Source: Cynocephalus volans
Lineage: Eukaryota > Chordata > Mammalia > Dermoptera > Cynocephalidae
DNA length: 64,000 bases
Direction: 5' to 3'
Assembly: GCF_027409185.1 (NCBI RefSeq)
Contig: NC_084464.1
Span: 43,375,095 to 43,439,094 of the forward strand
Shown: positions 36,911 through 48,229 of the stretch, piece after piece
How the letters are laid out: every line of letters begins with the position of its first letter
Position numbering within the stretch: the first letter of the stretch is position 1
Made by a program: the position numbers and the translations under genes
The notes under the pieces: generated by a model
Databases searched by the model: none
What the model was told of the DNA's origin: nothing
The model's input: the letters and a program-made list of their open reading frames with translations, nothing else

Positions 36911-38360
36911 CAAAAACAAAAACCCTCACCATCCAACAAAGAGAAGTTTAGAGTAAGAGTAAGCAAGTAAACTTCTACTTTATCTCACCCTGGAGCCAAA
37001 GAGAAGCAAAAGATAAATACGTATATCATGTCCTCAAGTCTACTAAAAGCAGTCTGCTACCAGCTGTTCATGCTCCAGACCTTCAGTGGCACTACATCCA
37101 AAGTAGAAAATTAGGATTTTTTTTTTTTTAGTCCTTTGTGGTGTCACATAGAAACTGAAAAATGTTAGAGATTCTCTCCCCTGAAATATTTCCACGTACA
37201 AGGAAATATAAACATTAATAGAAAACATCAGGCACACACAGATGCTCTGAAGTCTTACAGAGTTGGGTGTTTTAATCCTAGTAAGAGACAAAGGCAAGGA
37301 GAAGATGTTTTGCATGATCATTTCAATATCCCACAATGCCCCTCCAGTTATCTAGAGTATAACCCTGTATGGACAAAAGCCATATCTAATAACATACTCT
37401 TAAGGGATTGAGTGGAAAAATGTCATTTATTAGTCACTTGTTCATCAGCCAAATCTGAGTCCCTGCAAAGTACCAGGTTGAGTTCTAGTCTTCAGGATTG
37501 CAATTTGGTGTTCTCTTTCCACTCATTACTGTCCAGCATCTGAACCCTCTTACTATGTCAGGAGAATTCTATACCTGAAGACTTGATAGGAGGTAGAAAC
37601 CACTTCCTTCCATAAGAGAGGAAAACTCACTTTCCCTAACATTGTAAGAATGTTAGTGGACACATGCATAAGGCTTTGTCTCCACCAATCAGATGACCAC
37701 ATGCCAAACTCTTAACCCAGGACGTGGTGATACAGAGAGGCTGGGACTGTGCAGAATGCAGTTGGCAAGGGTGTGTGAGCAGCAGTAGTCACACCCAGTT
37801 TCCAGAAGCAGCAGTGATAGCAGTCCTAGCCACAGGGTCCAGTGTTCAGAATCAAGGTGTCAGTGGTGTGAGCAGTGGCATCTGTGCCCAGCAGCAGGGC
37901 AGTGGTTCCTATGTGGGACCCAACTTAGAGTGGTTTGAGGATTCTGTTCCTGGCTGTGTAGACTCAACCCTGTTCTGTGGCTTTTCCCAAAATGAAATTA
38001 ACCTTGAATATCATGTAATATTATACATATATATTACATATGTGTGTATATACATATATACACATACACATAACTTTATCTGTAAATTAGAAAGTTTGGA
38101 TTCCATTATTTGCTCCAAGAGGTAAGAAATCTGGGGAATAGTTTCAGAGAGCAGTATTCAGAGACACTGTCTATGCTGAGCTGTGAATCACATCGTGAAT
38201 CTTCCATCATTCCATCTTATACCTCATGGGAGAGAGAAAGACATGAATCTGCCAACATCACATCTCATAACTGACAATATCTGTCTTCCATTTTCCTTCT
38301 GAGACGAAAAAAAATCAGTTTTAAATGTGGATTTAAGACATCTCCCCACTCTGAACACTC
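36911..38360. other. Gene-free stretch with a microsatellite
   Basis: No gene recognised. A mixed TA/TG/CA dinucleotide run lies at about 38015-38075. Confidence 0.4.
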
Positions 38361-38364
38361 ACTG

Positions 38365-38675
38365 ATCACTGACTTCAGTGGTTCCCAATCTGGCAGAGCA
38401 CCAGGATTGCTTGCGGGCTTGTTAAGAAATACCCAGGCCTCTCCCCAAACCCACTCTGTGAGACGATTAGGCACAGGGTCAAGCAATCACTTATTTAACA
38501 AGTCTTACAGGTGAAGATGACACACAGCCTGTAAGAGTGATCTAAAGACCAGCAGCTTCAGCACTAACCTTGTTATAGATACAGAATCTCATTTTCTACT
38601 CCAGGCTGTCTGAATTGTAACAAGACATCCAGGTGATTCTTGTGCACAGTAAAGTCTGGGACTCACTGGTCTATG
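38365..38675 (+). repeat. MER5/hAT-type DNA transposon remnant
   Basis: CAGTGGTTCCCAATCTGG at the left, the GCTTGTTAAGAAATAC block inside, and a CCAGGTGATTCTTGTGCACA end are hallmarks of non-autonomous hAT-Charlie elements (MER5 type). The middle is expanded relative to the short form. Confidence 0.7.
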
Positions 38676-38739
38676 TGTCTTCTAGACATGTCAGAACTGT
38701 GTGGTCTGTTCTGGGCATGTGCTGTGATCACATCACTCA

Positions 38740-39905
38740 GCATTCGGTCCAGAGTTCAGTCTTTGTTCCCTTTCTCATCTACAGCCAATCTCTCACTCGG
38801 TGACCTCATCTGTGCTCAAGACTTTAAATATCATTTATATGGTGTCACTTTCCAAATCTATTTCTCTTCTCTGACATTGCTCCTAAACTCCAGACTCATC
38901 CATCCAACTGCCAACCCAACCACATCACTTGAATTGCTAACAGCCATCTCAGCTTCAACATCTCTTAAACAGCATAGCTGTGATGTCCCCTCCTCACATA
39001 TGCCTCTTCCAGTGTCTTCTCTTCTCCACTGACAGCAACTCCATCCTTCTACCTGCATGGTCCTAAATGGGGTGTCCCTCTTGTCTCCTCTTTCTCATAT
39101 CACAGATATCATGCATTAGGAAATGCTGTGAAGTCTGTCTTCAGAAGTATCCAGAATCCAGTCACTTCCCACTATTTCCACTGCTCACACCTGTCGATGC
39201 AACTGACATTTCTGGTGGGAGCACTGTGCTAGTTCCCTACGCTTTTCCTACCACCTCACTGGCCCTCGCCTCTTGATCCTGTTCTCAGCACAGCAGCCAG
39301 AGGGATCCTTTCACCAGAGAAGTTATATCATGTCCCTCTTCTGCTCAGCACTGTCTTCTAACTCCCCATCTCATTCAGAGAAATGTCAAACCCATCTAAC
39401 ATCCTCCAGGCGTACATGATGTGGCTGAAGCTGACGTCATCTCAGTCACCCTCTGCTCCTGCTGTCCCAGCCTCCTCACTCTTCCCAGAACACATACATC
39501 TTCCTGCCCCAGTGCATTTGCAGTGGGGTTTCCCCCACCTCAGGAGAACTTGTCCCAGTCATCCTCATGGATAATTCCTCATGTCCTTCAAATCTTCCCT
39601 CAAAGGTCACCTTTGCAACAAGGACCACACTGATCACCCCAGTAAAACAGCCCTCTTCCCTGTCCCTACACACTGCACTGTGGATCACCTTCCCCACAGC
39701 ACTGACCACCTTCCACTATAAACACTTTCCTTAGTTACTCTGCATAGACTATAAAAAGTCTGTCTCTTCCCACTAGAACATATGCTCCACAAGGCCAGCA
39801 AGGTTTATTTTTGCTTCAGTGATGTTTCCCAGATGCAGAAACACTGTGTTACATATCTGGCCCACAACATAGAATGGTTGAATGGATGGTCATGGTAGAG
39901 CACCT
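38740..39905 (+). repeat. L2 LINE fragment(s)
   Basis: Pyrimidine-rich plus-strand sequence of L2 type: CCTTCAAATCTTCCCTCAAAGGTCACC at 39580-39610, CACTAGAACATATGCTCCAC-AAGG at 39770, and the end near GTTGAATGGATGG at 39880. Strongly decayed. Confidence 0.65.
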
Positions 39906-40118
39906 CCCTATTCCAGAGACAGTATTATTATTAAAGCAGCTTCAGACATAATGCTGTCTTGTGGCAGCTACAGCACAATGTCCCCTCACACTGACATCAA
40001 AGCTGCCTGTGTACTTCTCATAAGTGCTGCTCCTTTGTCTCTCCCTCCCCTCCCTCCCCAGCCCTCCTGTGCACCAGAGCACACAGTTATACTTCTCTCT
40101 TCAGAAAAGACAATCTTT

Positions 40119-40312
40119 GGGCTGGCCCCGTGGCTCACTCGGGAGAGTGTGGCGCTGGGAGCGCAGTGGCGCTCCTGTGCCGAGGCCACGGGTTCGGATC
40201 CTATATAGGGATGGCTGGTGCACTCACTGGCTGAGCGTGGTGCGGGCGACACCAAGCCAAGGGTTGCGATCCCCTTACTGGTCACAAAAGCAAAACAAAA
40301 CAAAACAAAAAA
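40119..40312 (+). repeat. Dimeric tRNA-derived SINE
   Basis: Two tRNA-like units joined at TATATAGGGATGG and an A-rich CAAAACAAAA tail. Flanked by CAGAAAAGACAATCTTTG (40102-40119) and CAGAAAAGACAGTCCTT (40314-40330), a target-site duplication. The left unit carries an extra GC-rich loop (about 40151-40180), absent from the copies at 49588 and 29453. Confidence 0.9.
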
Positions 40313-40329
40313 ACAGAAAAGACAGTCCT

Positions 40330-41100
40330 TGACTTATGGGTCCTATTTTCCAATCAAAGAAAAATCTAAATCAGATTTATAAATCCATGAGTTTGGATTG
40401 GAGTCAACACTACAATTACTAGAGATAAGGACAGAAAGAGGGTGTAGGTAGGCGAGCAGGACAAAATTCCAACAGCAATTTATTTAAGATAAGAAACCTT
40501 GAGATTCCTTCTCTCTGATAATTCCAAAATCAGGTTCCTTTAAAAAGTTGGGGAAGAGATAGATAGGACCAATCTGGAAACAGCCCTGCAAGGGCAAGAT
40601 CTGGATGAGACTGAAAAGTCATCTTTTGATACCACAGAGTCTCTGTGCAGCAGCCACCCCTTGTGAGGATGATAACAGGAATGACAACTCCAGCTGCTGT
40701 CAGAGATGGGAGATAACTAGAGAAGAATGAGACCAGAAATCATGTACAAGAACAATAAAAGGTATAAGCCTTTATAGAAAAAAAGACACAAAATATAAAC
40801 ACAAAAAGGATGGGAACTGAAGGCTGGACCCAGGCCAAAGCCTAGGCTTACCTGACCACACCAGCCCTCACTGCTCACAGTCCCGGAGACAGGACAAGAC
40901 CCAGGTGATGTCTGAGTCCTTGTGATCACAGGTCCTGGTGGAACAAGATTCTACTGAACGTACAAAGACAAGGAAGCAGTGAAAATGACTCAGCTAAGGA
41001 ATGACTATGTCAAAGCCCACGACAGATTGAGCACAGACTGGGCACAGGCCCCATACATGTTCAGATCATCACAGTCTTCCCCTGTCCCCACCTGCAACAG
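40330..41100. other. Region downstream of the class I gene
   Basis: No gene recognised. It lies immediately 3' of the class I polyadenylation site. Confidence 0.3.
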
Positions 41101-41104
41101 ACGT

Positions 41105-41532
41105 AGCACAGCAAACACGGATTCTAGAAAGTTTTCATTGTTTCCATTTATTTCCACTCTCAAATTTTACAAATCTTCCTTCCCTTCAATTAATCTGTCA
41201 ACCCCTCACAGCAAGAATTTGAAAAAACAAACATATTCAGATTCTTATTTTCATGAGAGAAGTAAAAAGTTGCCCCTCAGTGCACCATGAAGTTAAGACA
41301 GGGGTGGAGACCTCCCAGCCCCGCTTATGCTTAGAGGCAAGTTGATTGGAAAAGGAACACAGGTCAGGGTGAGAAGAGGTCTTGGTGGATAGGGGTGGGC
41401 TGGTCCTCCACATCTCACATTATACTACTAGGAGTGCAGACACATTCAGATGCCATTTGCAGAAAGAAGCGTCTTAAGTCATAAAGGGGATCTAGCATCT
41501 AGCATCACTCAGTCCCACGCAAGGCAGCTGTC
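41105..41532 (-). other. 3'UTR of the class I gene
   Basis: Follows the TGA at 41533-41535 and resembles human class I 3'UTRs at both ends: the GAGACAGCTGCCTTG start and the AATAAATGGAAAC ... TCTAGAATCC end. This supports a complete transcription unit. Confidence 0.8.
41147..41152 (-). terminator. Polyadenylation signal of the class I gene
   Basis: AATAAA on the minus strand in the context AAATAAATGGAAACAATG, matching the position and surroundings of the signal in human class I genes. Cleavage is expected 15-35 bases further, near 41115-41130. Confidence 0.85.
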
Positions 41533-44500
41533 TCATGCTATTAAAAAACAAAAAACAAACAAACAAAAAAAAAACAAATTCAGGTCAGTCACTGAAATTA
41601 GTAGCACCCTGAACAGCCCACCACACTCAAAATGTCCCAATCAAATAGTTTCCATAACCCAGTCAAGTCCCCTCTGTCCCACCCTCTCTCCCACTTCAGG
41701 CCCTTTAGGGTCTCACCATTACAAGCTGTGAGAGACACATCAGACCCCTGGGCACTGTCACTGCCTGGGATAGAACAAACAGGACCTGGTCAGAGCCCAC
41801 AGGAGATACAGCTAAAAGAGGAATTATGGGGTGGGTGAGCTCCTCATGTGCTTCCATCTACACTGTTCCAAGGGTCTCAAACATCACCCACACTTTACTT
41901 ACTAGCAGCCTGAGCATAACTCCCTCCTTTTACACCTGTGGGAAGAAAACATCCTGTGAGAGACCGGGCAGGAGGCAGGACCAGGAGGTCCTAGAGGAAT
42001 TTCCTAGTCTTAAATCCCAGAGAAATTTCCAGAACTGTGTAGACTCACGGCAGAATCACAAAACACAGGGAAATAGGATGTGTGGCGAATGGACCAACCA
42101 CAATCCTGGAGGTCTGTCCTCAGCAGAGGACCTTTCCCTGTGACCTGTGACTGCTGAAAATCAGGTCCCATCCCCACAATCATTAAGGTGACAAATTTAT
42201 CCTTGATTTTCACATGTGCTTTAAACAGAGTAGGTGTTAGCACACAGGGCCCCAGGCTAGGTAAGCACGTGTGTGTGGATAGTACATTCCAGTAATGAGG
42301 CAAGAAGCAGTTCTACGTGGGGCTTGGAGCCCCCCAGTTAGACAAGAACCTCAGACCACATCTTTCAGCCTTTCCCTACCTGAGCTTTTCTTCCTCCACA
42401 TCACAACACATACAACCACAGCTCCAGCGACCACAACTCCAAGGATAACCAGGACAGCAACAATGGCCACAGTGGGGATGATGGGCTGAGGAGGCGGCTC
42501 TGGGAAGGGAAGGGAAGCTGAGGGACCCTGATCTCCAAGTCTCAGCCCTGCCATGCTGAAGGTGTCTAGAATGCCTTCTGCTTTCCCTGACATGAGGCTC
42601 TGCTCCTCACCCCCCTTCTTACCCCACCTCAGGGTGAGGGCATCAGGCAGCCCCACATGCTGCACATGGCACGTGTATCTCAGCTCCTCCCCAGAAGGCA
42701 CCACCACAGCCGCCCACTTCTGGAAGGTTCCATCCCCTGCAGGCCTGGTCTCCACAAGCTCCGTGTCCTGGGTCTGATCCTCCCCATCACGCTGCCAGGT
42801 TATGGTGATCTCTGCAGGGTAGAAGCCCAGAGCCCAGCACTTCAGGGTGGCCTCATGGTCAGAGACGGGGTGGTGGGTCACGTGTGTCTTTGGCGGGTCT
42901 GAGGAGGAAAATCATGAAATTTAGACACTTTGTGTTACTTCCCACGGGCACTGAAACAGCCCTCATGTGACCACCCTTGGTGGGGGAGGGAGCACAACCC
43001 CAGACAGCAGCCTGGACATACACATCTGGTATAATTTCCTATCCCTTGGTAAGTTCTAGACTCCGGGTAAGACAGAACTGCAGGGTAAGAACGCTTCTGG
43101 GGGAGAAAGGGACTTGAGGTCCTAACTTGGGTGGAAGCCAAGAGATTCAAATAAGCTGGGATCAGACCTCCAAACATACTTAGTGTGAGGCAGAGAATAA
43201 GCCCCAGCAGAAAAATTCATGGTACACAAGGCTGCCGCAGGGGTCAAAGGGAACCACTGATTAATTATTGCAGGGACTGTCTTCCCCTCCAATCCTAGAG
43301 AGACTCGACCCTTAATTTCCTGAGAGAAGGGCGACCCTCAGAGTCCCTCTCTGCTACAAAAACTGGAAACCCAGGAGAATTCTTCCCCTCTGGACCCAAG
43401 GGAGGGCGATATTCTAACGAAGATCCCATTTCTCTCCCCTCCGTGTGGGAGGCGAGCGGTAACATCTACAGGAGGTGGGAGCTGCTCCGCGGCCCCTCGC
43501 ACCTGCGCGCTGCAGCTTCTCCTTCCCGTTCTCCAGGTGTCTGCGGAGCGACTCCACGCACTCTCCTTCTAGGTAGGCCCTCTGTTGCTCCGCCCAACCG
43601 GCCGCCTCCCACTTGCGCTGGGTGATCTGAGACGCCGCGTCCGCCGCGGTCCAGGAGCGCAGGTCCTCGTTCAGGGCGATGTAATCGGCGCCGTCGTAGG
43701 CGTATTGAAGGTACCCGCGGAGGAGGCGCCCGCCCGGTCCCACGTCGCAGCCGTACATCCTCTGGAAAGTGTGAGACCCTGGCCCCGCCCCCGAGGTCAG
43801 CCCCGCCACGCTGCCAGCCCCGCCCCATCTCGACCAACCGGCCGGACTTTAGTCTAAACCGGAAATGAAACCGGATGAAAGTCGCCTGGCTCTTCTTCGG
43901 TCCTGCGTCTCGGCGGACCCCGAAGCTTCAGAGTAAATCTGGGACTCGGACATTCGGGGCGATCCCCGTCCGTCCGTGAGGGATGAGGGGCTCGTGACCT
44001 GCGACCTGGGCCCGGGGTCACTCACCGGCCTCGCTCTGGTTGTAGTAGCCACGCACGTTGTTCAGGCACACTCGGAAATTCTGTGCGGTGTCCTTGACGT
44101 TCCGTGTGTTCTGTTCCCAGTACTCCGGCCCCTCCTGCTCCACCCACGGCGCCCGCGGCTCCATCCTCGGACTCGCGGCGTCGCCGTCGAACCGCACGAA
44201 CTGCGTGTCGTCCACGTAACCGACGACGATGAAGCGGGGCTCCCCGCGGCCGGGCCGGGACACGGCGGTGTAGAAATACCGCAGGGAGTGGGAGCCTGGG
44301 GGCGGGGAGGGGCTGAGACCGGACCGACCCTCCTCCAGGTGCGGGACCCCCGGGACGCAGGTTGATGGGCCGGAGGAGAACGGGGCCGAGGGGCGAGGGA
44401 GAAGGAAAAGGGGCGGCGGGAGAAGGGCTGAGACTTACAGGTGCGGAAGGGTCTACGCCTGGGTCATTGGAGACTTGGCTTCTCCGCGTCCTGAGCCCCC

Positions 44501-44626
44501 GCCGGGCGGTCCCCTTGCTCCTCCCCCAGCAGAAGCCGTTTCCCTCCCGACCCCGCACTCACCCGCCCGGGTCTCGGTCAGGACCAGGGCCCCCGAGAGC
44601 AGCAGGATGAGGGCTCGGGGCGCCAT
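41533..44626 (-). CDS. MHC class I heavy chain
   Basis: Binds beta-2-microglobulin and peptide and presents it at the cell surface to CD8 T cells and NK receptors. Coding exons (minus): 44563-44626 leader; 44026-44295 alpha-1 (270 bp); 43503-43778 alpha-2 (276); 42623-42898 alpha-3 (276); 42380-42499 transmembrane (120); 41903-41935, 41717-41764 and 41533-41537 tail. All introns have GT/AG ends; the total is 1092 bp, 363 residues. Seen: Y7, Y59, Y84, T143, K146, W147 and Y159 of the peptide-terminus clamps; C101-C164 and the alpha-3 cysteines; N86 glycosylation site; DQTQDTE CD8 loop; tail with Y and [11 protein letters not shown]. Unusual: Cys77, Ser167 and His171 (W167 and Y171 in many HLA molecules). 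The leader starts at MAPRALIL because the usual upstream MAV codons are altered. Classical or nonclassical status is open. Confidence 0.95.
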
Positions 44627-44639
44627 GACACTCCTCCTC

Positions 44640-44850
44640 GCGTTTTGTGAGAGTTTGACCCCTTCAGGTCCCTGGGGATTTTATAATCTGGAATCGCGAC
44701 GACGATGATTGGCTTCTCCAGAATTCGGACACGCAGTGGGAGTGAGGACTGGGGACGCGTTGAGAGTGTGCAGGTAGGACCTGACACAGGTTGTTGAGGG
44801 GGAGAAGTGAAACTCCCGGGACATGGGGAATCCCCAAGGCTCGGCTTCCC
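44640..44850 (-). promoter_or_regulatory. Class I promoter (enhancer A, ISRE, SXY, CCAAT, TATA)
   Basis: In minus-strand order: enhancer A with the palindromic kappaB site TGGGGAATCCCCA (44824-44836); ISRE AGTTTCACTTCTC (44801-44813); S-like box AACCTGTGTCAGGTCC (about 44777-44792); X region (44753-44775); Y position (about 44730-44742); CCAAT box AGCCAATC (44707-44714); TATA-like TTATAAAA (44679-44686). Spacing follows the human class I promoter. Enhancer A, ISRE, CCAAT and S are well kept. The X2 core reads CAACGCG where human genes have TGACGCG, and the Y box reads CACTGCG where human genes have CATTGGG. NF-kB, IRF and NLRC5/RFX factors act on these sites in known class I genes; response of this one is inferred. 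Confidence 0.85.
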
Positions 44851-44899
44851 CAGGAGACACCGCCCTCGGGTCTGAGCCCCAGAGAGCCATTCCCTGGGA

Positions 44900-45840
44900 C
44901 CTGGGACTTAGCCCTGACCCCTCTACTCCTGCACTGAGCGCTCTTCCTCACATGGTCTCCCTGAGTCCTGACACAGAGACGGTGTGAGGGAAGCAGGGAG
45001 AGACCTCCAGACTGGACCCAGTCCCTTTCCCTTCTCGCCTGGAATCCCTCTCCCTGAACTTTGCTCTGCCTCACACTCCTTACCTCTCCCCCTGGACTAT
45101 TCTAGAAGAAAACTCACCTCAAGGGAACTGATGCCTGAGAGTGAGGTCGCCCTGGGAATGGATGGAGGGACAGGGTTTTGTTCTGGTTTTTTTTTTTTTT
45201 TTTTTTTTTTTACAAACCTGGACAAGTTGTGCCTGAACGCACCAGATGGAGATTCCATAAAGACCAGATTCCTTTTTGTTCATTACCTGCAGTGGGTAGC
45301 ACCATCTTGGTAACCCCTGAATGATCAGGAATCTAATCAGTAAAAGAAGAGATTCTGGCCTCTTCATACGTAAATGTGTCTAAACAGCATTGCAGTTACA
45401 CTCACAAAGCTCCTAAATTTTACTTTTCCAGACTAGGTATCTGTGACTCGGATTGTTGTATTTGAAAATTATCTCCATTCCATAGCCCTGAATTTGTCTG
45501 AGTCCAGGACACGTACTCAGTACAAAGTAGCTCAATTTGTTGCTATACATTTCAACCAGGAGCGTCTACAAACTTGAACCACCTCAGCTGCAAGTGCTTG
45601 GTGCAGGCGTGGTCCCCTTCACCAGTGCTCATGCGTTGCCTGTGTTTGTGAATGACTCACATCTAAGAGGTTTGCATATTTTATTGGGACACTTGGTATT
45701 ATTTTTTTTTAACCTGATTAACATAAGTAGACAATTTTTTATTAGGCTTTCCCACAGAATGTATAAATGCCAAATGCAAAGAGCACCCTGCCATGTTCTG
45801 TAGATACATTTGTTAAAGAAATCTTTAAAACTGTAAGTTT
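44900..45840. other. Upstream spacer of the class I gene
   Basis: No gene recognised. A run of 24-26 T lies at 45187-45212. Confidence 0.4.
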
Positions 45841-45841
45841 A

Positions 45842-45923
45842 GGATCCTATATAGGGATGGCTGGTGCGCTCACTGGCTGAGCACGGTGCAGCCGATCACA
45901 AAAAGACAAAAAAAAATAAAAAG
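45842..45923 (+). repeat. Right half of a dimeric SINE
   Basis: Starts at the TCCTATATAGGGATGG linker and contains only the second tRNA-like unit plus an A-rich tail. Flanked by AAAACTGTAAGTTTA (45827-45841) and AAACAGTAAGTTTA (45924-45937), so it was inserted in this truncated form. Confidence 0.8.
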
Positions 45924-45984
45924 AAACAGTAAGTTTAAATCTGCAATTCAATGGCTTTAGAGTTCTTTACATTTTATTTTTTTC

Positions 45985-46078
45985 TCCCCCCCCCTCGGCT
46001 GACTGATATGGAGATCAGAACCCTTGACCTTGGTGTTGTAACACCATGCTCTAGCCATCTGAGCTACCAGCCAGCCTG
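45985..46078 (-). repeat. tRNA-derived SINE monomer, minus strand
   Basis: Reverse-complement tRNA-Ile-like unit: B box (GATCAGAACCCTTGACC) and A box (CTCTAGCCATCTGAGCTACC), with a T-rich left end representing its tail. Confidence 0.8.
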
Positions 46079-46079
46079 C

Positions 46080-46440
46080 CTTTGCTTTTCCTCACCTCCC
46101 GCTTCTCCAGCCCTTCTCTCTGTTCCTCTCATCCTCATGCCCTCTTCTCACCTTAGTCTCCACCATCCTCTCACTCCTGAATTGTGGCACTATCGCTGTC
46201 CCCTCACTGTTACCCATGACTATTCCCACAGTGGTCACTGGTCCTATTAATATGAGTCAGATTGTGCTATTTCTTCACTGAAAATGCTCCAATGGCTCCA
46301 CCTCACTTAAGTAAAGCTTTTAGAATGTAAGGAACACGAGCACAGGGGCTTAGGACTGTTTGATCAAACCTGTATGCCCAGCATCTAAAAGCATACCTGG
46401 TACATAGTAGTCAGTAAGTTATTTTATTGAATTAATGAAT
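46080..46440 (+). repeat. L2/MIR-type remnant
   Basis: Pyrimidine-rich sequence ending with CCCAGCATCTAAAAGCATACC and TTGAATTAATGAATAAG, the usual L2 3' end. Target site of the adjacent provirus. Confidence 0.55.
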
Positions 46441-46445
46441 AAGTA

Positions 46446-46818
46446 TGAAAGAAAGTGAGCCAAGATGCTGAGTACTGTTCAAGCTTTATTAAAGAAAGAA
46501 ATCTGCTGGGCTGTACTCAAAATGGAGGACAGCCCGGGGCTGCCCTGAAAATGGAGGATAGCAGCTAATGTAGGGTGGTGGGAGCTTATATTGGTATGTT
46601 GGCACCAAGAGCTGGGTGATATAATTCCGGGGTGGGGATTGAGTTAGGTCATGGGAATGGAGAGTTCTGCGCGTGCGGAAATTCCAAAAGTTTCATTTTC
46701 TCCAAAACCATGAGGCTTCTTGTAAAAGAGAATGGGGAAGGGGAGGGGAGGAGGTGGACAGTGCCATTTTGTACTTAGGCTTGTCTAAAGTGGCACTGGT
46801 TATGTTGCAGATCTATTA
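46446..46818 (-). repeat. 3' LTR of the provirus
   Basis: Same 373-bp length as the 5' LTR with about 6% difference and no indels. On the minus strand a purine-rich tract (46819-46830, AAAAGGCAGGAA) precedes it and would be the polypurine tract. CTTTCA marks its end. An AATAAA-like sequence (minus strand of TTTATTAAAG at 46485-46495) fits an LTR polyadenylation signal. Confidence 0.9.
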
Positions 46819-46829
46819 TTCCTGCCTTT

Positions 46830-48100
46830 TAAGTATAAGAAAAAGGGGAAAAGAGCAGAGGTCTCATTCTTCTGAGCTCCTTCCCGCTGGAGATGGGCGA
46901 AGATATGGAAAAAAATAGAAGATTTATGTTGGCAGGTAAAACAATTAGGTGGCAGGGTATTGGTTTCGTGTGGGGAGGCTGTATTCTTCCAGGGAGGGGT
47001 CGCTGATTCTGAGGGGGTGATATCCTCCTTGTAGGAACAATTCAGCCACCTTTTGGTTGGTGAAAGTCTGTATACGTTCCTGCAAGAAATTAGAGAAAAA
47101 CCAAAAGAGACAGGGACCAAAAAGTAGGATGAGGCACAGTTAGGGGTCCTAATAGGGGCACAAGCCAGGGTATCCAAGGGTTCAGTGAAATGGTTTAAGT
47201 TGTTTTGGATCACCCCAGACTCATTTACATAATAACAGCATTCCTCCCCCAAGAAGAGGCAAGTGCCTTCCTTCTCAGCTGTATGGAAGTAAAGGGGGCC
47301 CGACAGTTCTGTAAAGCCCAGTGTGGCGAGTGAGGTAACCTGTTACTGGAGGGAGGAGATGCTATCTATGCTTAGTTCTTGTGAGAGTTTTTGATAGAAT
47401 TGAGAGGCAGTAGCCAGGGCCCACTATGCCGGTTCCAGTTGCAGGAAGGATCCCTGCCCCAATTAAAAAAGTAGAATTAGTTCCCTGTGGGAGCAGGGTC
47501 ACTTCCTGAGAGGGAGGGGCCGAAGTTAGTCACAGTCCTGTCTCCATCTCTCCATCTATCTGGAGCATGATGTCAGAGACAAGCCAAAAGAATGTGCAAG
47601 AAATCATGTTAGGGGAGCAGGCAACAGGATAACGTAGTTTTACAAAGGAAATATATTCCGGTCTTAGGGCATGGATGAGGAGAGGGTGAGTGAGTGGTAG
47701 CGTTTGGTGTTAGTGAGGCAGAGTGTGGGCAGGTCCCGCACAATGCTGGCAGTCCCCACAGAGGTGAGATTAGAGGAAAGTGAAGAGACATTTGTGGAAA
47801 CATTACGGTCTGCATTGACAGGGAGGGGGGTGACCACAAAAAGTTTCTTGCAAAGTGGGAAACAGATGAGTCACTTGGGGCCAGTCTGATTCACTCAGGA
47901 CTGCATCATCTCTGCAGGCCTGGAACCTCCATGTTTCAGGTAAGGGGGAGCATTGAGATAGGAGGAAAAACATGGGAAGGATGCAAAGGGTTTCGGAGCC
48001 AAAAGAATTTAAAGGGTGCATTGCCACAATGAAATTGCTAAGAAGCATTCTACTGATAGGAGGTAAAGGAGTGCCAGGAGAAATCTTCCTATAATGTTAC
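46830..48100 (-). pseudogene. env remnant of the provirus
   Basis: The transmembrane part is clearest around 46900-47280: the CX6CC motif that links to the surface subunit, just upstream of a typical EECCYYVNES-like segment and hydrophobic stretch. The heptad/immunosuppressive-like region before it is altered and not in a continuous frame. The surface-subunit portion (47600-48050) is barely recognisable. The product would be the viral surface glycoprotein; none can be made here. Confidence 0.65.
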
Positions 48101-48229
48101 AATCTTTTGGGGCAGCTGCTGCCAACCCTGTAGCAAGTACTAGAACAGATGGTATAATAGTAGCTCTTGTGCGAGGGATGTGAAGCAGGCCTGCAAGAGT
48201 GAGAGGATAATCGCCGGGGGAAAGATCAT

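Noticed and set aside
40620-40720. Possible transmembrane exon of a class I-like gene on the minus strand
   Set aside because: A short hydrophobic stretch only, with no splice sites or neighbouring domains to support it.
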